Assembly: GCA_947072665.1 (NCBI GenBank)
Contig: CAMTIW010000011.1
Coordinates: 1 to 33,311 of the forward strand
DNA from: an uncultured Fusobacteriaceae bacterium
Lineage (GTDB): Bacteria > Fusobacteriota > Fusobacteriia > Fusobacteriales > Fusobacteriaceae
Reading direction: 5' to 3'
DNA length: 33,311 nt
Part shown: positions 15,451-22,625 of the stretch, in pieces
Layout: each line of letters begins with the position of its first letter
Position numbering within the stretch: position 1 is the first letter of the stretch
Program-made: the position numbers and the translations under genes
The notes under the pieces: generated by a model
The model's database searches: none
The model's input: the letters and a program-made list of their open reading frames with translations, nothing else
What the model was told of the DNA's origin: nothing

Positions 15451-16368
15451 TTATATGCAGCTATTATAAATATATTTAGCTACTGCTACATCAAAAATTG
15501 CGTTCCCTGTTGATTTAAAAAAAGTTATATCTTCTTTTTCTCTTTTAAAACCATTCTTTATAATAGAAGATATTTCTTTAAATCCCATACCTTCTATCAA
15601 ATCACCACTTTCTAAAACTGCAGCTTCTGTATCTACAGCAATAATTTTATATTCTTTCAACAACTCATGAGGAATTTCATTCATTTCCTTTGTATATGAG
15701 CCTATTCCATTTATATGACAACCTTTTTTTACTTTTCTATAATCAAAAACGGGTTTTTTACTTGTGGTTATAGTTGTTATTATATCAGCATCTTCAATAC
15801 ATTCATTAGTATTTTCCAATATCTCGAAAATTATATTTTTATAAATTTTTGAAAGTTTATTTACTAGCTCTAAACTTTTAGATACATCTAAATCAAAAAT
15901 TTTAATTTTTTTCAAATCCCTTACAAATAATGCACCTTTAATTTGTTGTTCAGCTTGTCCTCCTGCACCAATAACTACCATTATTTCTGATTCTTTATTG
16001 GATAGATATTTTATTCCAATAGCACCAATTCCACCAGTTCTTATTTGTGTCAAAAATGTCCCATCCATAACACTTATAACCTCTCCTGTTTTATCATCTA
16101 AAAGTATCATTTCTCCTAAAACAACATCTTTATTTTGTGAAATGTTATTTGGAAAAACTGATACAATCTTTATCCCTAATGATTGCATATCTGGAACATA
16201 TGCTGGCATGAATAAAGTTGTTCCATTATTTTCTTTTATTGAAATATGAGTTCTAAGTGGTGATATCGTAGCCTTATTTTCATAAGCAATCAAAGATTTT
16301 TCAATAGTTTCTATAATTCCATCCATGGTTATTTTTTCTTCAAAATCATTTTTTTTTAAAATCAACAT
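15451..16368 (-). CDS. Ornithine cyclodeaminase / mu-crystallin family enzyme
   Basis: A 305-residue NAD(P)-binding enzyme of the ornithine cyclodeaminase (OCD)/mu-crystallin family. It has the substrate-side N-terminal half (PLRTHISIKENNGTTLFMPAY, LGIKIVSVFPNN with the conserved lysine), TQIRTGGIGAIGIKYLS, the Rossmann motif VVIGAGGQAEQQI and the late block VDTEAAVLESGDL corresponding to the catalytic acidic region. OCD converts L-ornithine directly to L-proline and ammonia, which would feed the proline reductase encoded nearby. Relatives reduce pyrroline-2-carboxylate or other cyclic imines or act as alanine dehydrogenase, so the substrate is not certain; the context favours ornithine. Single gene, minus strand, ATG 16366-16368 preceded by a GAGAGGGG ribosome site. 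No signs of damage. Confidence 0.88.
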   Translation of the reverse strand: MLILKKNDFEEKITMDGIIETIEKSLIAYENKATISPLRTHISIKENNGTTLFMPAYVPDMQSLGIKIVSVFPNNISQNKDVVLGEMILLDDKTGEVISVMDGTFLTQIRTGGIGAIGIKYLSNKESEIMVVIGAGGQAEQQIKGALFVRDLKKIKIFDLDVSKSLELVNKLSKIYKNIIFEILENTNECIEDADIITTITTSKKPVFDYRKVKKGCHINGIGSYTKEMNEIPHELLKEYKIIAVDTEAAVLESGDLIEGMGFKEISSIIKNGFKREKEDITFFKSTGNAIFDVAVAKYIYNSCI

Positions 16369-16615
16369 TTTTCCCCTCTCATAAATAAATTTTTTTATTA
16401 TTTTTTAATTAAATTAATATATATTTATAGTAACATATTTTAATTTTTAATAAAACTAAAACATACAACAATATTTTTTTAATAAAAATAAGATTGAATC
16501 TTACCTAGAAACTTAATCTTCTTTATTTTATAGAAAATTTTTCTACTCTATGTTATAATTAAGTAAAATAAAAACTAACATATAGTTTATATATAATGTA
16601 TTAGGAGGATTAATT

Positions 16616-18127
16616 ATGGAAAGAAAAGTAAGAACTAGAATAGCCCCGTCCCCCACTGGAGACCCTCATGTTGGAACTGCTTATATAGCTCTTTTCAATA
16701 TTGCATTTGCTCATGTAAATGGTGGAGAATTCATACTTAGAATAGAAGATACCGATCAAAATAGATACACCGAAGGTTCTGAACAAGTAATCTTTGATAC
16801 ACTTGGGTGGTTAGGTTTAGATTGGAAAGAAGGTCCTGATATTGGTGGTGAATATGGTCCGTATAGACAATCTGAAAGATTTCATATATACGGAGATTAT
16901 GCTAAAAAATTAGTTGAAGATGGAGAAGCTTACTATTGTTTCTGTTCAGAAGAAAGATTAACTAATCTGAGAGATAGACAAAAGGCTATGGGGAAAGCTC
17001 CTGGTTATGATGGTCACTGTAGATCTCTTTCTAAAGAGGAAGTTGATGCTAAACTTGCAGCTGGAGAAGAATATGTAATTAGACTTAGAATGCCTTATGA
17101 TGGTACAACTGTTATTCACGATAGACTTAGAGGAGATATTGTCTTTGATAATGATAAAATTGATGATCAAGTTCTTTTAAAAGGTGATGGTTTCCCAACT
17201 TATCATTTAGCAAATGTAGTAGATGACCATTTAATGGGAATTACTCATGTAATTAGAGCTGAGGAATGGATTCCTTCTACACCTAAACATATTCAACTTT
17301 ATAGAGCATTTAAATGGGAAGCACCTGAATTTATTCATATGCCTCTTTTAAGAAATAGTGATAAAACAAAAATATCTAAAAGAAAAAATCCAGTTTCTCT
17401 TATTTGGTATAAAAATGAAGGATACTTAAAAGAAGGACTTATTAACTTCTTAGGATTAATGGGTTATTCTTTTGGAGAAAATAAAGAGATATTCACTCTT
17501 GATGAATTTAAAGAAAATTTCAATATTGATAGAGTTGCTCTTGGAGGTCCAGTTTTTGACTTAGTTAAATTAGGATGGGTTAACAATCAACATATGAGAC
17601 TTAAAGACTTAAAAGAACTAACTGACCTATCTCTTCCATTTTTTAGAGAATGTGGATATATTGGAGAAACAGTTACTGAAAAAGAATACTCAACTTTAAC
17701 TAAAATAGTTGAATTACAAAGAGAATTTTGTACAACTTTAAAAGAAATAGCTACAACTTCAGAAGTATATTTCAAAGATGAATTCTCTCTTCCTGAAATT
17801 ACTCCTGAAATGGATAAAAAAGAAATTAAAAGTACAGAAAGATTATATACTGCTATAAAAGATGAAATAGGTAAAAAATCAATTGAACTTTTTGCTGAAA
17901 AAATCAAAAATTTCCCAACTGATGAAATATCTCTAGAAGAAGCTAAAGCTACTTTACATGCAACTCTTGATGAAATTGGAGAGGGTCCTGGAAAAGTTTA
18001 TATGCCTTTAAGAGCAGTTTTAACTGGTTTAACTAAAGGTGCTGATCTTTATAACCTAGTATTTATTATAGGTAGAGATAGAACATTAGCTAGAATAAAT
18101 AGCATGATAAAAAAATATAATATTTAA
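16616..18127 (+). CDS. gltX: Glutamyl-tRNA synthetase
   Basis: Cytosolic class I synthetase charging tRNA with glutamate. The 503-residue protein begins [18 protein letters not shown], the HIGH-type signature of bacterial GluRS, followed by [10 protein letters not shown]. It carries [10 protein letters not shown] as the KMSKS-type loop around residue 250 and has the C-terminal anticodon-binding region. Length is usual for bacterial GltX. The segment between the two signatures contains CFCSEERL, part of the metal-binding-like insert seen in many GluRS. Start at ATG 16616-16618 after AGGAGG. It is followed by a terminator shared with the convergent toxin gene. Whether it is discriminating or also charges tRNA(Gln) cannot be read here. 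A TATAAT at about 16554-16559 is a possible -10 box. Confidence 0.96.
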   Translation: MERKVRTRIAPSPTGDPHVGTAYIALFNIAFAHVNGGEFILRIEDTDQNRYTEGSEQVIFDTLGWLGLDWKEGPDIGGEYGPYRQSERFHIYGDYAKKLVEDGEAYYCFCSEERLTNLRDRQKAMGKAPGYDGHCRSLSKEEVDAKLAAGEEYVIRLRMPYDGTTVIHDRLRGDIVFDNDKIDDQVLLKGDGFPTYHLANVVDDHLMGITHVIRAEEWIPSTPKHIQLYRAFKWEAPEFIHMPLLRNSDKTKISKRKNPVSLIWYKNEGYLKEGLINFLGLMGYSFGENKEIFTLDEFKENFNIDRVALGGPVFDLVKLGWVNNQHMRLKDLKELTDLSLPFFRECGYIGETVTEKEYSTLTKIVELQREFCTTLKEIATTSEVYFKDEFSLPEITPEMDKKEIKSTERLYTAIKDEIGKKSIELFAEKIKNFPTDEISLEEAKATLHATLDEIGEGPGKVYMPLRAVLTGLTKGADLYNLVFIIGRDRTLARINSMIKKYNI

Positions 18128-18137
18128 TTAAAAAAAT

Positions 18138-18167
18138 CTTAGTCTAAAAAAAGACTAAGGTTTTTTT
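18138..18167. terminator. Bidirectional terminator between gltX and toxN
   Basis: CTTAGTCT (18138-18145) pairs with AGACTAAG (18152-18159); a run of T follows on the plus strand, and on the minus strand the stem is also followed by U residues. It overlaps the toxN stop codon region. Confidence 0.88.
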
Positions 18168-18654
18168 ATTTCAGAAAATATTCATGAGATTTTTCTTCTA
18201 AAAATTTAAAATTACAACATCTTTCCCATAAGAAACTTTTTTCTTGTTTATTTATTATTTCAAAATAAAGTTTATTTGCATTTTTATAGATAATATATTC
18301 ATTTTTCTTTTCATTACACCAAGAAATTTGATTTTCCAACAATAATTTATATTTTTCATCTTTTTCCAATGAAATATTTAATTCTTTATAAAATTCTTTT
18401 CTTATTGGAAACATATTATTCAAATTTATAGCTCCTAATTTTCCTTCTTTAATTTTTATAAAATCAATCTTATTCTTCATTATCAAATGTTTCGGTTTAG
18501 GAGATGTTAAAGGGACAACATAATCTAATTCATTTATATTTAGAACTATTCCTAAATGTGGTCTTTTTTCTTTATTATTTAATACATCCATAATTCTTTC
18601 ATCATATTTTCTCAAAAACAACATATAATTAATATCTATTTCATAGAATTTCAT
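18166..18654 (-). CDS. toxN: ToxN/AbiQ-family endoribonuclease toxin of a type III toxin-antitoxin system
   Basis: A 162-residue protein with the ToxN/AbiQ pattern. It starts MKFYEIDINYMLFLRKYDERI, then RPHLGIVLNINELDYVVPLTSPKPKH and KNKIDFIKIKEGKLGAINLNNMFPI, and ends in an alpha-helical region. These blocks (PLTSP with following lysines, INLNNM) are the family signature. Such toxins are RNases held inactive by a repeat-containing RNA, acting in abortive phage defence and plasmid or island stability. The gene is preceded by exactly the expected arrangement: a consensus promoter, three to four tandem repeats and a terminator 26 bases before the start. AAGGAGG lies close upstream of ATG 18652-18654. 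Its stop overlaps the gltX terminator. Assignment rests on both sequence and context; activity is untested. Confidence 0.9.
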   Translation of the reverse strand: MKFYEIDINYMLFLRKYDERIMDVLNNKEKRPHLGIVLNINELDYVVPLTSPKPKHLIMKNKIDFIKIKEGKLGAINLNNMFPIRKEFYKELNISLEKDEKYKLLLENQISWCNEKKNEYIIYKNANKLYFEIINKQEKSFLWERCCNFKFLEEKSHEYFLK

Positions 18655-18680
18655 TTCGCCTCCTTAATTTTAAACAAAAA

Positions 18681-18702
18681 GAAGAGTGCATATTCACTCT
18701 TC
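18681..18702 (-). terminator. Leaky terminator between toxI repeats and toxN
   Basis: GAAGAGTG (18681-18688) pairs with CACTCTTC (18695-18702) over a six-base loop; on the minus strand it is followed by TTTTTG. It is placed as the attenuating terminator of type III systems. Confidence 0.85.
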
Positions 18703-18743
18703 TTTTCTCACCCTATCATATAGATAGAGTATATAACTTTTTT

Positions 18744-18844
18744 CATTCTCACTTATGGTAGAGTACACCGCTTTTTTCATTCTCACTTATGGTAGAGTAC
18801 ACCGCTTTTTTCATTCTCACTTGTGGTAGAGTACACCGCTTTTT
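18744..18844 (-). repeat. Three 34-bp tandem repeats (antitoxin units)
   Basis: Units at 18744-18777, 18778-18811 and 18812-18844; the first two are identical, the third has one substitution and is one T shorter. A fourth, strongly diverged unit (ACTCTATC in place of ACTCTACC) lies at about 18706-18743. Confidence 0.93.
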
Positions 18845-18853
18845 ATTAATTCT

Positions 18854-18882
18854 ATTATACTTTTTTTTAATAGTATTGTCAA
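18854..18882 (-). promoter_or_regulatory. Consensus sigma-70 promoter of the toxIN locus
   Basis: On the minus strand, TTGACA (18877-18882) and TATAAT (18854-18859) are separated by exactly 17 bases, a perfect consensus promoter. Transcription would start at the edge of the third repeat, giving strong antitoxin expression. Confidence 0.88.
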
Positions 18883-18972
18883 ATTTTTAATTATTTTATC
18901 CAATCTTTTGTGTGAATAAAAAATGATAATGTCTTAAAATGTTTTAGAATATAATCTTGAAGAAATAAATCT

Positions 18973-19225
18973 TCATCTATCAATTTTAATAACTTGTTTA
19001 CCTAAAAACGTGATTTAATTTTATGTGTAATAGGTATCTCTCTATGAAGTTTAATATTTAGAAGTCCAATTTTAGGAACTTTAAGCTTTTTATTTTCAAA
19101 TCTAACATTATTATTAACACAATTAATTGTATACAAATCTAGTACATCCAAAAGTCTTTTGGACTAGAATTTCTTGTTCTTTATTAGGTTGTATTCTATA
19201 CTTGTAAAGCTTTATTATACTTCAT
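18973..19225 (-). pseudogene. Decayed tnpB (IS605-type RNA-guided nuclease family) remnant
   Basis: Pieces of a TnpB protein in shifting frames: start MKYNKAL (ATG 19223-19225), then RIQPNKEQEILVQKTFGCTR and FVYN in another frame, then a mid-protein segment (FENKKLKVPKIGLLNIKLH, EIPITHKIKS) and finally FLGKQVIKIDR followed by a stop at 18973-18975. These match, in order, the N-terminus, the centre and the region before the zinc finger of TnpB. The last piece also matches the better-preserved fragment at 20400-20860. At least two internal deletions and frame changes are present, and the RuvC catalytic acids and the zinc ribbon are gone. It follows tnpA by 13 bases, as in IS605-type elements. 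No intact omega-RNA region can be recognised. Confidence 0.82.
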
Positions 19226-19238
19226 TTTGATTCACCAC

Positions 19239-19634
19239 CTATTCACCTTGATCTTGAATATATTTTTCTACTACTTCAATTGGTGCTCCTCCAACAGTTA
19301 GTAAAAGAAAGCTCCTGGACCAAAAAAAATCTTTCCAAAGATATTGTTTTATATTAGGAAATTCTTTTTTTATTAATCGGCTAGAAGCACTTTTGTAAGC
19401 ATTAATAAATTTTGAAAGTTCTGTTTTTGGATGTGCTTTAATCAAAATTTGAATATGATCTTTATCATGCTCAAATTCTACTAAAGTTATTTTATATGGC
19501 TCACCTATTCTTTCAAACATTTGTTTCAATCGCTCTGAAACAGTATCATCAATAACTTTTCTACGATATTTCACACAGAAAACGATATGATACTTTAGAC
19601 TAAAGACCGAATGTTGATTAGTATCTAAAATCAT
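19239..19634 (-). CDS. tnpA: IS200/IS605-type Y1 transposase TnpA, probably catalytically dead
   Basis: A 131-residue Y1 transposase, normal length for TnpA. It opens TNQHSVFSLKYHIVFCVKYRRKV, a strongly conserved start, has AHPKTELSKFINAYKSASSR in the middle, and ends VVEKYIQDQGE, in which the tyrosine is the expected nucleophile. The metal-binding HUH motif, normally H-hydrophobic-H in this position (DHIHILI in the sister copy at 20400-20860), reads DHIQILI because a CAC codon became CAA. Loss of this histidine should abolish strand cleavage, so the gene is likely an inactive relic even though the frame is open. The start ATG (19632-19634) follows AAGGTTGG-like sequence; the ribosome site is modest. 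It is followed closely by tnpB remains. Confidence 0.88.
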   Translation of the reverse strand: MILDTNQHSVFSLKYHIVFCVKYRRKVIDDTVSERLKQMFERIGEPYKITLVEFEHDKDHIQILIKAHPKTELSKFINAYKSASSRLIKKEFPNIKQYLWKDFFWSRSFLLLTVGGAPIEVVEKYIQDQGE

Positions 19635-19797
19635 TTTTACACCAACCTTTTATTAGTTTTTACTGATATGGAAATTATACCATTTTTATCTATAAAATTC
19701 AATGAAAAGATAAAAAATAAGCGATTCATCTCACCACCTATAGAGGTGGGAGAATTCTCACCCTAACATTGTTAAAAATTGGGTAACTACTATTTAA

Positions 19798-20073
19798 CTA
19801 TTTTTTTATTTTATAAATTTCTCTTCTATGTCCTATCTCAAAAATAAATATTGTAACTACATCATCATTAATTTCTGCAAACAATCTATAATCTCCTATT
19901 CTATATCTCCAAATCCCTTTTAAATTACCTGTTAATGCCTTCCCATGTATTCTAGGATTATCGGTATATTCTAAATTTTTTTGTATCCAATTTTTTATAA
20001 GTCTTAAAACTTGCTTATCTAATTTTTGCAATATTTTTACAGTACTTTCTCTAAACTCAACTTTATAAGTCAT
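19798..20073 (-). CDS. RelE/ParE-superfamily toxin
   Basis: A 91-residue basic protein with the RelE/ParE fold pattern: VEFRESTVKILQKLDKQ helix region, NPRIHGKALTGNLKGIWRYRIGDYRLFAEI, then VTIFIFEIGHRREIYK. The RYRIGDYR and IGHRxxIY motifs are the family hallmarks, with arginines and a tyrosine in the positions usually needed for ribosome-dependent mRNA cleavage in RelE-type toxins. It overlaps the upstream antitoxin gene by one base (TAATG), the usual arrangement for translational coupling. It is sandwiched between two decayed IS elements and appears intact. Whether it acts as a RelE-type mRNase or a ParE-type gyrase poison cannot be decided by eye; the pattern favours RelE. Confidence 0.9.
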   Translation of the reverse strand: MTYKVEFRESTVKILQKLDKQVLRLIKNWIQKNLEYTDNPRIHGKALTGNLKGIWRYRIGDYRLFAEINDDVVTIFIFEIGHRREIYKIKK

Positions 20074-20300
20074 TATTCAACTCCAAGACTTTTCCAAACA
20101 TCCTCACTTGGTATAGATTTTTCTTTTTCACTTTTTTCTCTAGCTTCCATTATCATTTTTTCATCTAATAATAAATTATCTTCAAGCTTTTCAAAAATAG
20201 CATTTCTTACAAATTCTGATAGACTAATGTTGTTTATTTTAGTATAGTTTTTAAGTAGTATTTCCTCTCGGTCATCTAATCTTAAAGATATAGTTTTCAT
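20073..20300 (-). CDS. Antitoxin partner (ribbon-helix-helix / RelB-like)
   Basis: A 75-residue protein beginning MKTISLRLDDREEILLKNYT, a typical ribbon-helix-helix DNA-binding N-terminus (beta strand with alternating polar residues, then two helices with SLSEFVRNAIFEKLE). The tail (EKMIMEAREKSEKEKSIPSEDVWKSLG) is acidic and probably flexible and would wrap around the toxin. The end SxEDVWKSLGV is common in antitoxins paired with RelE-type toxins. AGGAGG lies seven bases before ATG 20298-20300. A promoter and a perfect palindrome immediately upstream are the likely site of autorepression. Confidence 0.9.
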   Translation of the reverse strand: MKTISLRLDDREEILLKNYTKINNISLSEFVRNAIFEKLEDNLLLDEKMIMEAREKSEKEKSIPSEDVWKSLGVE

Positions 20301-20313
20301 AAAAAACCTCCTT

Positions 20314-20360
20314 ATGTATTACTTGTAATACATATTAGCATATTATTATTCTAATTACAA
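20314..20360 (-). promoter_or_regulatory. Promoter and palindromic operator of the relBE-like operon
   Basis: On the minus strand, TTGTAA (20355-20360) and TAATAT (20332-20337) are 17 bases apart. A perfect 20-base palindrome, ATGTATTAC-TT-GTAATACAT (20314-20333), begins inside the -10 box and covers the transcription start. It is placed for repression by the ribbon-helix-helix antitoxin. Confidence 0.75.
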
Positions 20361-20399
20361 GGTTTTTTAAACATATTAAAAATTGTACACATTTTTAGT

Positions 20400-20860
20400 T
20401 CAATTCCATTTTTTGATATGATACCCATAGACTATTAAGTCTTTATCTACTTCAAGGTTACAACTATCACATGAATAGATTCTAGTTGATAATGAAAGTT
20501 CTGTTTTTACATTGCCACAACATGAACAAGTTTTAGATGATGGAAACCATTTATCAATTTTAATAACTTGTTTACCTAAAAACATTGCTTTGTATTGAAG
20601 CATTGAAGTAAACATACCCCAGCCATTATCTGAAACTGATTTTCCTAGATTAAGAGATTGACTCATATTTTTCATCTTCAAATCTTCAAGAATATATTGT
20701 TTTATATTAGGAAATTCTTTTTTTATTAATCGGCTAGAAGTACTTTTATAAGCATTAATAAATTTTGAAAGTTCTGTTTTTGGATGTGCTTTAATCAAAA
20801 TGTGAATATGATCTTTATCATGCTCAAATTCTACTAAAGTTATTTTATATGGCTCACCAA
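20400..20860 (-). pseudogene. tnpA-tnpB chimeric remnant created by internal deletions
   Basis: An IS605-type element reduced to an in-frame fusion. From about 20860 the frame reads GEPYKITLVEFEHDKDHIHIL, TnpA from about residue 43 with an intact HUH motif. It goes on through AHPKTELSKFINAYKST to NIKQY and then passes directly into TnpB at ILEDLKMKNM (the block carrying the RuvC-II glutamate), through DKWFPSSKTCSCCG and CDSCNLEVDKD (the four-cysteine zinc ribbon and RuvC-III aspartate). The protein ends at 20400. The TnpA nucleophile tyrosine and the N-terminal two thirds of TnpB are missing. The 5' boundary lies directly at the element's left-end hairpin, so the TnpA start is also lost. No ribosome site precedes the internal ATG (20796-20798). 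Confidence 0.85.
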
Positions 20861-20898
20861 CTATAGAGGTGGGGAATTCTCACCCTAACATTGTTAAA
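20400..20898 (-). mobile_element. IS200/IS605-type element, copy 2 (multiply deleted)
   Basis: The left end (20857-20898) carries the same CTATAGAGGTGG...GAATTCTCACCCTAACATTGTTAAA sequence as copy 1 and abuts the broken fic gene. In copy 1 the hexamer GGTGAG occurs both in the left end and in tnpA codons 42-44; copy 2 looks like a deletion between the two. The right end was not located. Confidence 0.78.
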
Positions 20899-21180
20899 GC
20901 CCTTGCAGTTCTTCCATTTCCATCAAAAAATGGATGTATATACAAAAAAATAAATTGAATTATAGAAGATTTTATAAATATTATTTTCTTCAGTAACATA
21001 TACAATCTCATGGCCTATATTTTTTAATATAACTGTGTCATTTCTATATCTTTCACTTATATTAACATCTTCTAAAGTTCCATCAGTTATGATATTATAA
21101 AGCTCTATTATCAATTCATCACTAATCAATACATCATTATTTTTATCAATAAATTGTAAGGCATACTTAAAAATATCCAC
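20880..21180 (-). pseudogene. Broken Fic-domain protein gene
   Basis: Remnant of a Fic (AMPylation-type) protein. The first frame starts at a GTG (21178-21180) that overlaps the stop of the preceding clbS-like gene, and reads IDKNNDVLISDELIIELYNI, then RYRNDTVILKN. A frameshift around 20960-20990 then moves the protein into a frame reading FIFLYIHPFFDGNGRTARAL, the complete Fic motif HPFxDGNGR with its catalytic histidine. The gene stops where the IS copy 2 left end begins, so the C-terminus is lost. The short distance between the N-terminal part and the Fic motif suggests an additional deletion. Clearly non-functional; it was probably a toxin or a cell-signalling modifier, as Fic proteins often are. 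Confidence 0.82.
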
Positions 21181-21653
21181 TATTTATTCTTATCCAGTTC
21201 TAATTTTTTCCATTTCCTAATTTTTGTTCTAAATGTTCCAAATGGAGCAACAGTATTTATATGAATAAATTTATATACTTCCCAAACTGCATTTTTAGTA
21301 GCTTCATCTGCCCACTCTCTTTGATGTGGAGTAAATCATTCATCTTCAGTCATATTATCTATCATATGATATATATTTCCTATATTTTTACTCAGAATTT
21401 CTTTAAGTTTCAACAATGATAAGTTAGTATATTCATTTGTAAACCATTGATATAAATCTCCTAATTGATTCCATTTGAATTTATCGCATGGTGTTTTTTC
21501 TTGATATGCTAAATTTTCTGCAGATGTTCTATCTACTTCTAAATTTTTTTTATTTTTTAATTTATTAGGAATATCATCAAATTCATCTATATATTTTTTA
21601 TAAGATTTTTCAATTTCTTTTTTTAATTCGTCTTTGCTTTTATAAATTTTCAT
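21180..21653 (-). pseudogene. ClbS/DfsB-family four-helix protein gene interrupted by an in-frame TGA
   Basis: Homologue of the ClbS/DfsB family (colibactin self-protection protein and relatives, DinB-like four-helix bundle). The frame begins MKIYKSKDELKKEIEKSYKK, contains RTSAENLAYQ and FKWNQLGDLYQWF, and meets a TGA (21336-21338) after MTEDE. The same frame continues past it as [52 protein letters not shown] to a TAG, completing the family's usual about 155-160 residues. Family members have a hydrophobic residue (Leu) at the TGA, not Cys, so a TTA-to-TGA nonsense mutation is more likely than selenocysteine. ATG 21651-21653 has a GAGG ribosome site and lies 14 bases after oppF. Confidence 0.8.
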
Positions 21654-21667
21654 AGCTTTAACCTCAT

Positions 21668-22624
21668 TTATTTCACAAAATGACAAGCACATAAGTAATC
21701 TGGGCTTATTTCTTTAAGTTCTGGTTCTTCTGCTATACATATCTCCTGAACTACAGAACATCTAGTTCTAAATCTACATCCTGATGGAGGATTTATTGGA
21801 CTTGGAATTTCACCTTCCAATTTAATTCCTTTTTTAGTTGCTTCATAATGTGGATCTGCTATTGGTATTGCTGACATTAAAGCTTTTGTATAAGGATGTT
21901 TAGGTTCATAAAAAAGTTTTTTACTATCACCTATCTCAACTAATTTTCCAAGATACATAACTCCAACTTTATCTGAAATATGTTTTACCATGGATAAATC
22001 ATGAGCAATAAATAAATATGTAAGACCTAATTCTTTTTGTAATCTTATAAGTAAATTTACCACTTGAGCTTGAATAGAAACATCAAGAGCTGATATAGGT
22101 TCGTCACATACTATAAACTCAGGATTTATTGCAAGTGCCCTAGCTATACCTATTCTTTGTCTTTGTCCCCCTGAAAATTCATGTGGGAATCTACTGGCGT
22201 GTTCTCTATTTAATCCTACTAATTTTAAAAGTCTTTGAATCTCTTTAACCCTCTCTTGACCTTTGCTCATTCCAAATATATCTAGTCCCTCTGCTATAAT
22301 ATCTCCAACAGTCATTCTTGGATTTAAAGAAGCATAGGGGTCTTGGAAAATAATTTGCATCTGCTTTCTAAGCTTCTTTCTTTCCTCACCTTTTATATCA
22401 TTTATTTTTTGACCTTTAAAAAATATCTCACCGTCTGTTAAATCATATAGACCTAAAACTGTTCTTCCACAAGTAGTTTTTCCACAACCAGATTCTCCTA
22501 CAAGACCTAAAGTTTCACCTTTTTTTAATTTAAAGCTTACTCCATCCACTGCTTTTAAAGCTTTTCCTCCGTCTACTATAAAATGTTTCTTTAAATTTTT
22601 AATTTCTAATAGAATTTCACTCAT
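21668..22624 (-). CDS. oppF: Oligopeptide ABC transporter ATP-binding protein OppF
   Basis: One of the two cytoplasmic ATPases powering peptide import. The 318-residue protein has Walker A GESGCGKTT near residue 45, a Q-loop in QIIFQDPYASLNPRM, the signature FSGGQRQRIGIARAL, Walker B FIVCDEP, the H-loop IAHDLSMV, and the C-terminal oligopeptide/dipeptide extension PPSGCRFRTRCSV with its cysteines. The NPRMTVGDIIAEGLDI block is typical of the F rather than the D subunit. It starts one base after the oppD stop codon and is the last gene of the operon; no clear terminator follows before the clbS-like gene. Length is normal and no motif is damaged. Confidence 0.94.
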   Translation of the reverse strand: MSEILLEIKNLKKHFIVDGGKALKAVDGVSFKLKKGETLGLVGESGCGKTTCGRTVLGLYDLTDGEIFFKGQKINDIKGEERKKLRKQMQIIFQDPYASLNPRMTVGDIIAEGLDIFGMSKGQERVKEIQRLLKLVGLNREHASRFPHEFSGGQRQRIGIARALAINPEFIVCDEPISALDVSIQAQVVNLLIRLQKELGLTYLFIAHDLSMVKHISDKVGVMYLGKLVEIGDSKKLFYEPKHPYTKALMSAIPIADPHYEATKKGIKLEGEIPSPINPPSGCRFRTRCSVVQEICIAEEPELKEISPDYLCACHFVK

Positions 22625-22625
22625 T

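Larger units (their letters stand above)
18676..18847 (-). ncRNA. toxI: ToxI-like RNA antitoxin (tandem-repeat RNA) of the type III toxin-antitoxin system
   Basis: A short transcription unit directly upstream of toxN on the same strand. It consists of a perfect sigma-70 promoter (18854-18882), then 34-base repeats with core GCGGTGTACTCTACCA, a degenerate further copy, and a hairpin terminator (18681-18702). In type III systems the toxin cuts the repeat transcript into single-repeat RNAs that bind and inhibit it, and the leaky terminator sets the ratio of antitoxin to toxin mRNA. The core differs between copies at a single base (CCATAAG against CCACAAG), as expected for repeats under constraint. 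The pseudoknot was not modelled. Confidence 0.85.
18973..19776 (-). mobile_element. IS200/IS605-type element, copy 1 (tnpA present, tnpB decayed)
   Basis: The left end lies at about 19733-19776: a subterminal hairpin CCACCTATAGAGGTGG (19734-19749) followed by GAATTCTCACCCTAACATTG, which recurs in copy 2. Then come tnpA (19239-19634) and tnpB remains. Element of the Y1 (HUH) single-strand transposase type, without terminal inverted repeats. The right end was not located. Confidence 0.8.

Noticed and set aside
18744-18844. Short tandem repeats that might suggest a CRISPR array
   Set aside because: The units are directly adjacent with no unique spacers and lie between a promoter and a terminator before toxN, which fits a type III antitoxin RNA.
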